From NCBI GenBank assembly GCA_024225395.1, contig JAAEMR010000236.1:1-64000 (forward strand): a stretch of 64,000 nucleotides of DNA, given 5' to 3'. Below the pieces are notes generated by a model, which saw nothing but the letters and a program-made list of their open reading frames with translations, did no database searches and was not told where the DNA came from. Each line of letters opens with the position of its first letter. The stretch's first letter is position 1. This document shows positions 53,096 to 62,962 of the stretch, one piece after another. The position numbers and the translations under genes are program-made. The DNA comes from Gammaproteobacteria bacterium. GTDB lineage: Bacteria > Pseudomonadota > Gammaproteobacteria > GCA-001735895.

Positions 53096-53293
53096 TTAAC
53101 GTAATACTCGTGGAAGCCATGCAATCATAATTCCACAAAAAATAACCAGCCCGATGAAAAAGTAAATAAAATTGTTGCTATTGCCAGACAGGTTTTTCTT
53201 CTGTTGAGTCGGAGAGGGCGCATGACAGTATGGGCAATGGCTCAATTGCTCATCGTAGTTTTGTGAGCAGTGATGGCAGCGAATGTCACTCAT
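53096..53293 (-). CDS. Small zinc-ribbon membrane protein
   Basis: The start chosen is ATG 53293 (65 residues); an upstream ATG adds four residues. Two CxxC pairs (CHHC, CPYC) form a zinc ribbon in the N-terminal 30 residues, followed by a single transmembrane helix (about residues 40-60) and a basic end. It converges on the kinase gene, 10 bases between the stops. Function unknown. Confidence 0.6.
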   Translation of the reverse strand: MSDIRCHHCSQNYDEQLSHCPYCHAPSPTQQKKNLSGNSNNFIYFFIGLVIFCGIMIAWLPRVLR

Positions 53294-53499
53294 GATTTTA
53301 TACACAAACAGATTTTCTAAAGCGCAAGTGTAGTGCCCTGAGATTATTTGGTACAGACATATTTAAATAATACTGATGAGTAGAATAGCTGCACTCTGCA
53401 TAGGTTTATAAAATATCTGATTCAGTTGTAGAACCTGTGGCTTGCTCTTAAGCTTTGGTACAGAATAAGCCCTCTAAGAATTAACCCGGAAAGTAACCA

Positions 53500-56064
53500 T
53501 TGAAATTACCCTCTTTACCCATTAATGCTGTTTTAGATGATATTAAAAAAGGTCTAAAACAGCATCACCAACTGGTTCTACAGGCTCCACCGGGTGCCGG
53601 TAAAACCACCGTGGTGCCATTAGCACTTCTGGATGAAAGCTGGTTGGGCAGTCAAAAAATACTGATGCTGGAGCCTAGACGTATGGCTGCAAGAACGGCT
53701 GCCGAACGTATGGCGAGTTTGTTAGGTGAAAAGGTCGGTGAAACGGTGGGTTATAGAATTCGTCAGCAAAGCAGGATCAGTGCTAAAACTCGAATTGAAG
53801 TTATTACTGAAGGTGTGTTGATACGCCTGTTACAGAATGACCCTGAGCTTCAGGGCACAGGGTTGATCCTGTTTGATGAATTTCATGAGCGCAGTTTGAA
53901 TTCCGACCTGGGTCTGGCATTAAGCCTGCAAGCCCGTGAGCTGTTTCGTGAACAGCAGTGTCCTTTGAAGCTGGTGGTCATGTCTGCCACACTGGATGGA
54001 GCCGGTGCCGCAAAGCTACTGGGGAATGCGCCGCTAGTGAGCAGTGAAGGAAAAATGTATCCCATCGAAGTGTATTACGGTAAGACCTTTAAGGTGAGTG
54101 AGCCTGTCATCAAGCCAATGGTAGAGATGATTAAACGTGCGCTGGATGAAACAACGGGTTCTATTCTTGTGTTTCTGCCCGGTCAACGTGAAATATCCAC
54201 GCTGCAAAAAGAACTGGCTCAGACTATTGGCAGCGAGGTGTGTTTACTTCCTCTGTATGGAGCCCTGTCATTAGCCGCACAAATGCAGGCTATTTCACCG
54301 CTGGATAAAAATAGTTCTTATCAGCGAAAGGTCGTACTGTCCACGGATATAGCAGAAACCAGTTTAACCATCGCGGGTATTAGTACTGTCGTGGACAGTG
54401 GTTTAAGCCGACAACCACGTTTTGATCCGGCAACGGGAATGACCCGCCTGCATACACGCCGTATTTCACAGGCATCGAGTATTCAACGCATGGGCCGGGC
54501 AGGCCGGACGCAAGCCGGAACCTGTTATCGCCTGTGGAGCAGGGAGACGCAAAATACATTAGAAAAACAGTTACCTGCTGAAATACTACAGGCTGACTTA
54601 TGCCCGCTGGCTTTACAGTTATTACAGTGGGGAGTCAGTGATCCGGATGAATTGAAGTGGATGGATGAACCTCCCGGGGCAGCGTTTAATCAGGCGCTTG
54701 ATTTACTGGGCTCTCTGGGTGCTTTAAAGCAACAATCAAAACAGTTTGAAATCATGAGCCTGAGTGATCATGGTTTACAAATGGCAAAGTTTCCAACTCA
54801 TCCAAGACTCGCCCATATGTTAATAAAATCGGTGCAGATTAATCGAATAAAAACAGCAGCTGCATTGGCAGCGCTGTTATCGGACAAAGATCCATTGCGT
54901 CAATATGGAAGTGATATAAGTGCCAAAGTCGATGTGTTGCTGGGTCACATTCCCTGTGAACAGCAATTTAAAGGCTGGTTTAAACGCAGTCAGCATCAGC
55001 TGGGGATATTTGAAAAACTATGTCGGAGGATTAAAACTGAAAAGGTAGATATTATAGATGATTGTGATGTGCCGGGTTTTTTAATTTGCATGGCTTACCC
55101 GGATAGAGTCGCTCAGCGGCGAAACGAGAAAAGCGGGTTGTACCTGTTAAGCAATGGCAGAGCTGCTGCATTGAATAATACCGATAAGCTGGTCAAAAAT
55201 GAATATCTGGCTGTAGCCGAACTGGGTGGCCTGGTGTCACAAAGGGAGGATAAAATTTATGCAGCAGCACCTGTTAATTTTAAGTTATTTGGCACCTTGC
55301 TGGCTTCTTTTCAGACACAGAAAAATTTAATACACTGGAATAATCAAACAGATCGCCTGATTGCAGAGCAACAGCAAAAAATAGGTTCCATAGTTATAAA
55401 CAGAAAGCCATTAAAAGCTATTCCATCAGAGGAAAAAAATCAGGTTTTAATGAGTCTGATCCGCCAAAAAGGTCTGGCGTTGTTGCCCTGGGATGAAAAA
55501 ACAAGGCAATTACAGTCTCGTATTCTGTGTTTACGATCAGTTGAATCTATTGAAGGTAACAATGAATCTCAGTGGCCGGATGTATCAGACGAACATTTAC
55601 TGGAAACACTGGAGTTCTGGCTCCAGCCTTGTATTAATGGAATTAGCAAGCTTGAGGATTTTAAAAAACTGGACTTAAAATCCTGTCTGTCAACTTTGTT
55701 ACCCTGGCCGTTGCCTAAAAAATTAGATGAGCTGGCACCCTTAACTTTCAAGGTTCCTTCGGGTTCTGCTATCAAAATAGATTATGCGAATACACCGCCG
55801 GTATTGGCTGTTAAATTACAGGAAATGTTTGGTTGTTTGACAACACCTGCAATTGCAAATGGTAAAGTTCCTCTGTTGGTGCATTTGCTATCACCGGCGA
55901 GAAAACCGTTACAAATTACCCAGGATCTCACCGGTTTCTGGCAGGGTAGCTATCAGGATGTCAAAAAAGAAATGAAAGGTCGTTATCCTAAACACCCCTG
56001 GCCCGATGATCCTCTGCAAGCTCTGGCGACACGCTTCACTAAAAAAAAGAATGCCAGGACCTGA
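53500..56064 (+). CDS. hrpB: ATP-dependent helicase HrpB
   Basis: This 854-residue DEAH-family RNA helicase starts at TTG 53500 with GGAAAG upstream; the next Met is inside the helicase core. Motif I is APPGAGKTTVV, motif II DEFH (the DEAH box variant), motif III SAT, and the conserved QRMGRAGRTQAGTCYRLW motif VI lies near residue 330. The HrpB-specific C-terminal region follows, ending RYPKHPWPDDPLQALAT. Length is normal (about 820-850). It is probably involved in RNA metabolism. It is transcribed alone. Confidence 0.93.
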   Translation: MKLPSLPINAVLDDIKKGLKQHHQLVLQAPPGAGKTTVVPLALLDESWLGSQKILMLEPRRMAARTAAERMASLLGEKVGETVGYRIRQQSRISAKTRIEVITEGVLIRLLQNDPELQGTGLILFDEFHERSLNSDLGLALSLQARELFREQQCPLKLVVMSATLDGAGAAKLLGNAPLVSSEGKMYPIEVYYGKTFKVSEPVIKPMVEMIKRALDETTGSILVFLPGQREISTLQKELAQTIGSEVCLLPLYGALSLAAQMQAISPLDKNSSYQRKVVLSTDIAETSLTIAGISTVVDSGLSRQPRFDPATGMTRLHTRRISQASSIQRMGRAGRTQAGTCYRLWSRETQNTLEKQLPAEILQADLCPLALQLLQWGVSDPDELKWMDEPPGAAFNQALDLLGSLGALKQQSKQFEIMSLSDHGLQMAKFPTHPRLAHMLIKSVQINRIKTAAALAALLSDKDPLRQYGSDISAKVDVLLGHIPCEQQFKGWFKRSQHQLGIFEKLCRRIKTEKVDIIDDCDVPGFLICMAYPDRVAQRRNEKSGLYLLSNGRAAALNNTDKLVKNEYLAVAELGGLVSQREDKIYAAAPVNFKLFGTLLASFQTQKNLIHWNNQTDRLIAEQQQKIGSIVINRKPLKAIPSEEKNQVLMSLIRQKGLALLPWDEKTRQLQSRILCLRSVESIEGNNESQWPDVSDEHLLETLEFWLQPCINGISKLEDFKKLDLKSCLSTLLPWPLPKKLDELAPLTFKVPSGSAIKIDYANTPPVLAVKLQEMFGCLTTPAIANGKVPLLVHLLSPARKPLQITQDLTGFWQGSYQDVKKEMKGRYPKHPWPDDPLQALATRFTKKKNART

Positions 56065-56108
56065 GTTTGAGTCGGTAATATAAATTTTTAAGACCCTCTA
56101 AAAAAACT

Positions 56109-56257
56109 CACCACAGAGGGCACGGAGGTCACAGGGAAAAACAGTGAATATGGTTATGACCTGGTGAAATGATCAGCCTGCTTTGGGTTTTGTGAAACCT
56201 TCTGAACATTAAAACATATACATTTTAACTTCCTTGTTTTGTGTGCCTTCCGTGGTG
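56109..56257. repeat. Inverted pair of CACCAC-type repeats
   Basis: CACCACAGAGGGCACGGAGG (56109-56128) and the inverted form ending GTGCCTTCCGTGGTG (to 56257) face each other across about 100 bases. A third, similar copy stands at 19520. It may be a non-coding mobile or REP-like element. Confidence 0.45.
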
Positions 56258-56315
56258 AAAAAACTGTAACGATTGAAATGACCGGGTTCCAGCTAGTCAA
56301 TCACTTTTTGATTGA

Positions 56316-56942
56316 TTATTTCGGTGTTTGTTTTCCCAGTCCACTGACATAAAGCGCGACAGCTTCACGTTCCAACTCTGTCAGTTTTGATGCGACTGAA
56401 TGCATAATGGCATTGTCATTGGTTCTTTTGCGGCTGTTAAATTCAGCAAGTTGAGAGCTGACATAACGCTTATGCTGACCAGCCAGTCGAGGTAAATCAT
56501 CGGTCCCGGATCCATCTTCTCCATGGCAGGTGGCACAGGCAGGAAGGTCATTGTAAGGGTTTCCTTTACTGAAAATATATTTTCCTACGGCGGCTAAATC
56601 TTTATTGCGTACTTTGTGGGTGAGTACGGGTTTGGCGCTGAAATAGTCGGCTAAGCCGTCTATTTCGGTATCTGTCAGATTTTCGGCCATTTCGCTCATA
56701 GTGCCGAGACGACGCTTTTCTCGAAAATCGGTAAGCTGTTTAACGATGTAGTTTTTATGCTGCCCAGCTAATCGCGGGTAAATGGCGTTAGATCCTTCAC
56801 CTTCACTGCCGTGACAATATTTACAAACCTCTTCAACAATATCCAGAGTTCGTTGCTGAAGTTCTGCATAAACAGTTGTGACAGGGAAAAAAGTGACTGT
56901 GCTGGCTAGCAGAAATGCTTTGGTGATGGTATTTGGTTTCAT
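56316..56942 (-). CDS. Cytochrome c4 (diheme)
   Basis: The start chosen is ATG 56942 (208 residues). A signal peptide (ending VYAEL) leads to two homologous cytochrome domains with heme sites CKYCHG (about residue 39) and CATCHG (about residue 134). Each is followed by a RLAGQHKNY/RLAGQHKRY motif; the Met ligands lie in TMSEMAENL and NAIMHSVA. Cytochrome c4 shuttles electrons in the periplasm to terminal oxidases, so it could feed the CuA oxidoreductase at 41-43 kb (inference). It is transcribed alone, after the CACCAC repeat pair. Confidence 0.92.
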   Translation of the reverse strand: MKPNTITKAFLLASTVTFFPVTTVYAELQQRTLDIVEEVCKYCHGSEGEGSNAIYPRLAGQHKNYIVKQLTDFREKRRLGTMSEMAENLTDTEIDGLADYFSAKPVLTHKVRNKDLAAVGKYIFSKGNPYNDLPACATCHGEDGSGTDDLPRLAGQHKRYVSSQLAEFNSRKRTNDNAIMHSVASKLTELEREAVALYVSGLGKQTPK

Positions 56943-57239
56943 GAATAGTCTCAATGGTTTGAAGCGCTATAACTTGCCAAAGTGCGCAGCAAGATAAGTG
57001 AAATCCGCAAATAAAAGAATAATCTAATATTCTAACATATCTCCCCCTGGGAAAATGGTCCTGTAGGCGTATATGGGCGGTGGTAAATTCAAATAACGCG
57101 TTTATCCATGAATCATCAACGTTAAAGGTTAAAAAAAGTGGCATTTTCGTGGATTCGATCTATAACTATCTATAAATGAATGACTTTCTCTTTCAGAAGG
57201 AAAGCATTGAATATCTAAATTACAAAGGTACAGGGTAAA

Positions 57240-57473
57240 ATGAGCATTCCAAATCCAGATAATGTAACACCAAAAGGTAAAGATAATTTACGAAATTTTG
57301 ACTTATCCGTTGATGAAATACGGCTCATAAAATCCATTGATGAATTGAAAATCACGGTGAGCAGAATTGAGCAACTGGATCCTAATTCCACAAGATTAAA
57401 ATATATACGTTTAGAGATTAAAAACTTAAATCAGCAACTGGAAGAGCTCAGAGACAATACCCTGATTAGTTGA
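57240..57473 (+). CDS. Small hypothetical helical protein
   Basis: This 77-residue ORF starts at ATG 57240, with a purine-rich ACAGGG upstream. The second half is a likely coiled coil (IRLEIKNLNQQLEELRDN). No family was recognised. Amino-acid composition and the upstream sequence make it plausible. It stands before a decayed stretch. Confidence 0.5.
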   Translation: MSIPNPDNVTPKGKDNLRNFDLSVDEIRLIKSIDELKITVSRIEQLDPNSTRLKYIRLEIKNLNQQLEELRDNTLIS

Positions 57474-57639
57474 TTCCATAGAGTTTTGGCTATTTGAAAC
57501 TTTACTCTTCAGCCTGAGGAGTTTTCAGCAAAAAACTGCTCTTCCTGCGCTAACTCCTTTAAGCTTATTGGCTTCTTCATGCCATCAAGTATCGATTATA
57601 TTTCAATGTTAAAAATTTGAGATGCTGTTAAAGGTGAGC

Positions 57640-57812
57640 TGGGTGGAAATTGAGCAATGAGCTGAAGAAATGAAAGTGGATGAGTTAAGGCCTGGGGTTA
57701 TGGAATTTAATGATAAAGCTCAACTCTTTATAAGTCACTCGGTTATGAAACTCAATTACGAACGTTGTCAAAGCCCTTAAAAGAGTTAGTTGAAATGAAA
57801 AAAACCGAGTGG
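57640..57812 (+). pseudogene. GNAT-type acetyltransferase C-terminal remnant
   Basis: LYKSLGYETQLRTLSKPL (about 57723-57780) has the form of the last strand of a GNAT fold, Y-x-SLGY-E. Upstream frames are broken and no intact acetyl-CoA motif is seen. Assignment is tentative. Confidence 0.4.
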
Positions 57813-58310
57813 CATTGAAAGAGTTAAATACAATCCTGACTGGCCTTCAATCTTAGAAAAAGAAAATAATTTTTTCAAAATAAATAGGTCAATGGTTTTA
57901 CGGAAATATTCAACATATTGGCAGGACAGCGGTGCATGATCTGATGGCAAAGCCAGATAGACATCATGTCTGGCGTCGAATCGTTACAAATATCCAGGCC
58001 TGCAATTGAATTACTGCAGGAAAATGGATACTGCTATTTCCCTTAAAAGCAAGATGCTATGCACTGGTTTTGCAAACCTTCAGATAATCTTAGAACGCAT
58101 CACCTTCACCTGGTGCCGTTTAACAGTTCATTGTGGAACGAGAGGCTTAGATTTAAAGATATTTTACGCTCAGATAAAAATATAGTTTGGAGTATCAACA
58201 GCTAAAACAAAAACTGGCGAAAGAGTATGCAACTGATGGTGAATCTTACACCGGAATGAAATGGCCGTTTATTCAAAGAGTGATAACTGGTGGGGTGCTG
58301 TTAATTCATC
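57812..58310 (+). pseudogene. GrpB family protein remnant
   Basis: GrpB pieces follow one another in different frames: an N-terminal IERVKYNPDWPSILEKE, NIQHIG followed after a shift by a TAVHDLMAKP-like piece, SGVESLQ, ENGYCYF, a segment containing HLHLVPFNSSLWNERLRF, then EYQQLKQKLAKEYATDGE and YTGMKWPFI. At least three frameshifts separate them. GrpB proteins are nucleotidyltransferase-like. This copy cannot be expressed as a whole. Confidence 0.65.
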
Positions 58311-58444
58311 GGGCAATATGGTCTGGTTCCAGTGTCTCTCGATTTCCTGGCACTTATGATATTGTACCCCATCTGATTGTGTGTAAATTATAACCATTCA
58401 GCTTTAGTACTGAGTGAGCAATACTTATAAAAATGAGGAGCACA

Positions 58445-59314
58445 ATGAACACACCTGCTGATCAATTACGTAAGTTACTGGAGCGCCCGGGCATATTATT
58501 AATGCCGGGTTGTCACGATGCCATGTCGGCTAAACTGATACAGGAAGCCGGTTTTGAACTGGGTTTTATGAGTGGGTTTGCAGTCTCTGCCGCACGTCTC
58601 GCCATGCCCGATACCGGTCTTATTTCTTATGCTGAAATGATTGATCAGGGGCGTAATATTAATAATGCGGTCTCCATTCCGATGTTTGGTGATGGCGATA
58701 CCGGCTTTGGAAATGCATTGAATATAAAGCGAACTGTGAAGGGTTATGCTCGTGCGGGATTTGGCTGCATCATGCTGGAAGATCAGGTGATGCCTAAACG
58801 TTGTGGTCACACCAAGGGCAAGGCAGTGGTTTCGATGGATGAAGCTTGCTCTCGTATTCAGGCCGGTGTCGATGCACGTAACGAAGATGACGATATTCTC
58901 ATCATGGCTCGAACAGACGCCCGTGGCACACATGGGCTGGATGAAGCCATCAACCGTTGTAGGGAGTTTACCAAAATTGGTGCGGATATCACCTTTCTTG
59001 AAGCGCCTTTGTCAGAAGAAGAGATGATCGAATACTGCAGTTCTGTTCCCGGCTATAAAATGGCCAACATGGTCGAGCATGGTAACACACCAATTCTTCC
59101 AACAGCACGGCTGGAAGAAATCGGTTACAAATTATCTGTATTTCCATTAACGCTGATTAATGCATCAATCAAGGCGATGCGGGAATCACTGGCAACGCTG
59201 AAACAGGGTAATACAGCGGAAAATATCCTCGACTTCGAGGGTTTGAAATCTGCTGTCGGATTTCCTGAATACTATCAAGGTGAAGAAAAATACTCACTGG
59301 ATGATGAAAAATAA
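58445..59314 (+). CDS. Isocitrate lyase/PEP mutase family enzyme
   Basis: The start chosen is ATG 58445 with GAGGAG upstream. This 289-residue TIM-barrel enzyme has active-site Asp residues in MFGDGDTGFGN, the loop MPKRCGH with the catalytic Cys, IMARTDARGTHGLDEAI and TFLEAP. The KRCGH loop marks the lyase side of the superfamily (methylisocitrate lyase, dimethylmalate lyase, oxaloacetate decarboxylase-like), not the phosphonate mutases. No prp genes are adjacent, so the substrate is open. It is transcribed alone. Confidence 0.87.
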   Translation: MNTPADQLRKLLERPGILLMPGCHDAMSAKLIQEAGFELGFMSGFAVSAARLAMPDTGLISYAEMIDQGRNINNAVSIPMFGDGDTGFGNALNIKRTVKGYARAGFGCIMLEDQVMPKRCGHTKGKAVVSMDEACSRIQAGVDARNEDDDILIMARTDARGTHGLDEAINRCREFTKIGADITFLEAPLSEEEMIEYCSSVPGYKMANMVEHGNTPILPTARLEEIGYKLSVFPLTLINASIKAMRESLATLKQGNTAENILDFEGLKSAVGFPEYYQGEEKYSLDDEK

Positions 59315-59400
59315 TACCTGATCCATAAGTAGGTTAGGTAGTCAGGGTGAGGTAACTGATCTCACTCTGCGATGTTATTCTTTGTTACAGTTAAATATTT

Positions 59401-59514
59401 ATGCGAGATAGACTGGTGACCGAAAAACAGACATTGATAGTTAAATTACTGGCAGCCTGTGGAATGTGTATAGGTTTTGTTATAACAGTCGTGTGGATTA
59501 TCCAGTCTTTTTAG
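59401..59514 (+). CDS. Possible 37-residue membrane peptide
   Basis: ATG 59401 opens a short frame: a charged start (MRDRLVTEKQ), then one hydrophobic helix (LIVKLLAACGMCIGFVITVV), ending at TAG 59512-59514. No good ribosome-binding site is seen. Its stop overlaps the convergent oxidoreductase gene by 4 bases. Confidence 0.35.
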   Translation: MRDRLVTEKQTLIVKLLAACGMCIGFVITVVWIIQSF

Positions 59515-60554
59515 TTCTGGGTTATGCTTTCAGCCATTGATACGGTCCTTCCTTGCTGACTACTTATTTCAGCTAATTCAATAATTTTTATTACGCTCAC
59601 TATTTCTTCACAGTCTACCGGGCTAGAACCTCCATTATTGATCGCATCAACCATTTTAAGATAAAACTGCTGATAACAACCTGTTTCAGTGTCAATTTGA
59701 TATTTACTGTTTTCCAGGTAAAGTGTTCCGAACTGGTTGATTTGTTCAGCACCAAACAGTATATCTGAAGGTGATAAGCCTTTATGTAATTGAGCCTCCT
59801 GCGGATCTAATCCATATTTATCGTAACTTCCTTTAGTGCCTTCAAGGCGAAATCGCCTGTTAGGGCCGGCCGAGAATGTACTGGCATGAAGAGCTACTTC
59901 TAAAGCTTCATAGTGCAGTAGGATATGAAAATAATCTGTGATCTCTGAATTATTACGTAATGCCAGGCATCTTGAAGTTATTGAATCTGGTGAACCGAAA
60001 AGGCATAAAGCCTGATCAATTAAATGCGGACCCAGATCGAACAAAAAACCTGCTCCCGGTCCGGGTTGCTCTCTCCATCGTTGACGAACCAGCGGGCGGA
60101 AACGATCAAAGTGAGATTCAAAAAAGCGTATCTCCCCGAGAGCTTTTTGTTTTAACAATTTCTTAATGGTTAAAAAATCACCATCCCAGCGCCTATTTTG
60201 AAATACAGATAATACCAGTGACCTGGTTTTGGCCAGCTGGATTAATTCTTCCGCTTCAGAACTTTTTGTCACCATAGGCTTTTCAACGATGACATGGAGT
60301 CCTTGTTCCAGAGCCTGTTTAGCCAGTGAATAATGAACATGGTTTGGTGCTGTTATAATGACCAGTTCAATTCCAGAGTTGAGTATTAAATCGTCAGCGC
60401 TGTCGAAAATTGAAATAGTGGGGTATCTTTCTTTGATGGCTTCGGTTTGAGAACTGCTGATCGCAACTAATTCTAATGATTCATTCGAAGTTATAAATGG
60501 TAAATGAAATGTTTGAGCCGAATTTCCATAGCCGATAATACCTACTTTTATCAT
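59511..60554 (-). CDS. Gfo/Idh/MocA family oxidoreductase
   Basis: This 347-residue NAD(P)-dependent dehydrogenase has an N-terminal Rossmann GIIGYGNSAQTFHLPF, the VEKPM motif with the catalytic Lys (about residue 94), and an FDLGPHLIDQAL segment holding the family GxHxxD-like active-site His and Asp. It most resembles YdgJ/YhhX-type sugar or inositol dehydrogenases. The substrate is unknown. The next unit upstream is a cupin remnant in the same direction. Confidence 0.88.
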   Translation of the reverse strand: MIKVGIIGYGNSAQTFHLPFITSNESLELVAISSSQTEAIKERYPTISIFDSADDLILNSGIELVIITAPNHVHYSLAKQALEQGLHVIVEKPMVTKSSEAEELIQLAKTRSLVLSVFQNRRWDGDFLTIKKLLKQKALGEIRFFESHFDRFRPLVRQRWREQPGPGAGFLFDLGPHLIDQALCLFGSPDSITSRCLALRNNSEITDYFHILLHYEALEVALHASTFSAGPNRRFRLEGTKGSYDKYGLDPQEAQLHKGLSPSDILFGAEQINQFGTLYLENSKYQIDTETGCYQQFYLKMVDAINNGGSSPVDCEEIVSVIKIIELAEISSQQGRTVSMAESITQN

Positions 60555-60611
60555 TGTTAATTTCCCTGCTGTTTTGCAATATTGCAGTAATGCCGGTAGT
60601 TGAATAGACAG

Positions 60612-60836
60612 CTAGTCTATTCGGTCACCAGGCTCGGTTCTAATAGAATCAGTTTCAAAATGTTCGGTTGAAAATTCCATGATTTCAGATTTTTCAGCGA
60701 TGCCTTCAAATTGATGCTTAAAACCTCTGGTAATTTCCAGTACATAGCCAGCCTCCATTTCAAACTTTGATTCATTTCCATCTTCATCTACCGTGAGCAT
60801 CAAAATCAATCCACTCTGCACATAGAAGGTTTCTTA
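60612..60836 (-). pseudogene. Truncated cupin-fold protein
   Basis: The frame reads ETFYVQSGLILMLTVD, then GYVLEITRGFKHQFEGI, a cupin second-half pattern. A TAA stands directly before the first Glu, so the N-terminal strands and metal-binding motif are missing. The remaining 69-residue frame could start only at an internal GTG. Confidence 0.6.
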
Positions 60837-61015
60837 TGTTAATTCACAAATTGTAGTCAGGCTATGGCTTAATATAAATTAGGATATAATTTTTCGTTAA
60901 ACCGGTAGAGTTGAAAATAAACTGAACTTTATACATCAGTCTATTATTAGATGTTGAGAAAATAGTAGAATAATAAAAAATTTGAATCGACTTTAAATAA
61001 AGGAAATAGTGCCGA

Positions 61016-62005
61016 GTGAAAAACGACAGCTTTGAAAAAATTATCCAAAAAGTAACAGGCGCAACTGAGATTTTTAAAATAACGGTTATACAGAGTTTAT
61101 GGAGCGGTTATGGAAATATCGTTCGTTATGGTTTGAGAGGCTGTGAGCGCAAAACCATTATTGTAAAACATGTGCTTTTACCCGATCAGGCTCATCATCC
61201 ACGGGGTTGGAATACAGATATATCACACCAGAGAAAAATAAAATCTTACCAGGTTGAAATGGCCTGGTACCGGGAATTTGCTGATGCCTGTGATGACAGT
61301 TGTCGAATTCCACACTGCCTTGCCGTTGAATCAGCAGAAAATGAAATGTTGATGGTGCTTGAAGACCTGGATGAAAGTGGTTTTCCTGCACGGAAGAATT
61401 CGGTGTCAATGGCTGAATTGAAAGTATGCCTGTCCTGGTTAGCGAATTTTCATGCAACTTATCTGAATAGAAAACCGGCTGAATTGTGGGAAACAGGTAC
61501 CTACTGGCACCTAGAGACACGTCCGGATGAATTACAGGTTCTGGATGATTTCCCGCTTAAAAATGCAGCTTCAAAAATAGATCAAAAGCTGAAACATAGT
61601 CCCTATCAAACACTTGTTCATGGTGATGCAAAACTGGCGAACTTCTGTTTTTCCAAAAATGGAAAAGAAGTGGCTGCGGTTGATTTTCAATATGTGGGAG
61701 CAGGTTGCGGAATGAAGGATGTGGCATACTTTATTAGTAGTTGTCTTTATGAAAATGAGTGTGAAAGACATGAAGTAGAGCTTTTAGATTTTTATTTTTC
61801 TGAGCTTAAACAGGCACTAATGAGTAAACAGGCATCAGTAGACCCGGAAGCTGTAGAGCAAGATTGGCGAGCACTCTACCCTCTGGCCTGGACTGACTTC
61901 CATCGTTTTATAAAAGGCTGGAGTCCGGGGCACTGGAAAATTCATGGCTATAGTGAACGGATATCTCAGAAAGTCATCAACCAGCTCAATGTTGTTTCCA
62001 GTTAA
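61016..62005 (+). CDS. Phosphotransferase family protein (aminoglycoside phosphotransferase/EcKinase-like)
   Basis: This 329-residue protein starts at GTG 61016. It has a kinase-like fold of the APH/choline-kinase/EcKinase group: [11 protein letters not shown] (catalytic Asp, about residue 204) and the metal-binding [20 protein letters not shown] (about residues 218-237). [12 protein letters not shown] segment forms the hinge. It probably phosphorylates a small hydroxyl compound. It lies 22 bases before an inositol-phosphatase-type gene, so the two may act on one metabolite, one adding and one removing phosphate (inference). Confidence 0.82.
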   Translation: MKNDSFEKIIQKVTGATEIFKITVIQSLWSGYGNIVRYGLRGCERKTIIVKHVLLPDQAHHPRGWNTDISHQRKIKSYQVEMAWYREFADACDDSCRIPHCLAVESAENEMLMVLEDLDESGFPARKNSVSMAELKVCLSWLANFHATYLNRKPAELWETGTYWHLETRPDELQVLDDFPLKNAASKIDQKLKHSPYQTLVHGDAKLANFCFSKNGKEVAAVDFQYVGAGCGMKDVAYFISSCLYENECERHEVELLDFYFSELKQALMSKQASVDPEAVEQDWRALYPLAWTDFHRFIKGWSPGHWKIHGYSERISQKVINQLNVVSS

Positions 62006-62027
62006 TATGAGGCAGGATAATTAGAAC

Positions 62028-62933
62028 ATGCAACTCTCAAGTTACGATCTATTAGATTTGTGCAAAATAGCAATCTCAGCGGCATATGAAGCAGGTGCAG
62101 TAATTCGTGAGCAATCTAAGTTGCAGGTCGCAGTTCAGAACAAAAAGGGAGGTGATAGCCTTGCTTCGCAAGTCGTGACGGAAGTTGATTTTATGTGTCA
62201 GGATATTATTCTAAAATCTCTTATTCCTACCTGTGATAAATTTGACCTGGCTCTGTTAAGCGAAGAGAGAACGGATGATGGAACGCGCCTTGAAAAGGAT
62301 TATTTCTGGTGTATCGACCCACTCGATGGAACGCTGTCTTTTATTGATCAGCTTCCAGGTTATGCCGTATCCATTGCATTAGTGTCACGTTCAGGTATTC
62401 CACAAATCGGTGTCATTTACGATCCAGTGGAGCAAACCTTATATCATGCGATTATTGACCAGGGAGCCTGTCGTAATGAACAGTCATGGTCTTTAAAGCC
62501 TTCCTCAGATAAAAATCAAACATCTCTTACCGTGGTCTGTGATCGTAGCTTTGTAAAACATAAATATTATGAAAAAGTTATGAATGAACTGGAAAATGTC
62601 GTAACAGAATTCGGCTATGATGGTGTTAATCAAATCCCGTTTGGAGGCGCTGTCATGAATGCCTGCCTGGTGTTAGAGAATACTCCAGCCTGTTATTTTA
62701 AATTTCCGAAGCCACTGCAGGGTGGAGGAAGCTTTTGGGACTTTTCAGCAACAGCATGCCTGTTCACTGAAATAGGTGCCAGTGTCAGTGATATCTATGG
62801 GAATGATCTTGAGCTTAATAGAGAAGGTTCCGGTTTTATGAATGCACAGGGAGTTATCTATGCCAGTAGTCAGGAACTTGCAGAGAAAATCAGGGAGATT
62901 TATAAATGTTTAAGCATGCCTGAAGGAAATTGA
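62028..62933 (+). CDS. Inositol monophosphatase family protein (CysQ-like)
   Basis: This 301-residue Mg-dependent phosphatase has metal motifs SEERTD and CIDPLDGTLSFIDQLPGYAVS, and a C-terminal WDFSATACLFTEIGASV. The order is that of the IMPase/FBPase/CysQ superfamily. No lipoprotein signal is seen; it is cytoplasmic. The substrate may be inositol phosphate, 3'-phosphoadenosine 5'-phosphate or a sugar phosphate. It follows the phosphotransferase gene closely and is likely co-transcribed. Confidence 0.88.
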   Translation: MQLSSYDLLDLCKIAISAAYEAGAVIREQSKLQVAVQNKKGGDSLASQVVTEVDFMCQDIILKSLIPTCDKFDLALLSEERTDDGTRLEKDYFWCIDPLDGTLSFIDQLPGYAVSIALVSRSGIPQIGVIYDPVEQTLYHAIIDQGACRNEQSWSLKPSSDKNQTSLTVVCDRSFVKHKYYEKVMNELENVVTEFGYDGVNQIPFGGAVMNACLVLENTPACYFKFPKPLQGGGSFWDFSATACLFTEIGASVSDIYGNDLELNREGSGFMNAQGVIYASSQELAEKIREIYKCLSMPEGN

Positions 62934-62962
62934 AAAAATTTGTAAATTTTCTTATTTTGAGC

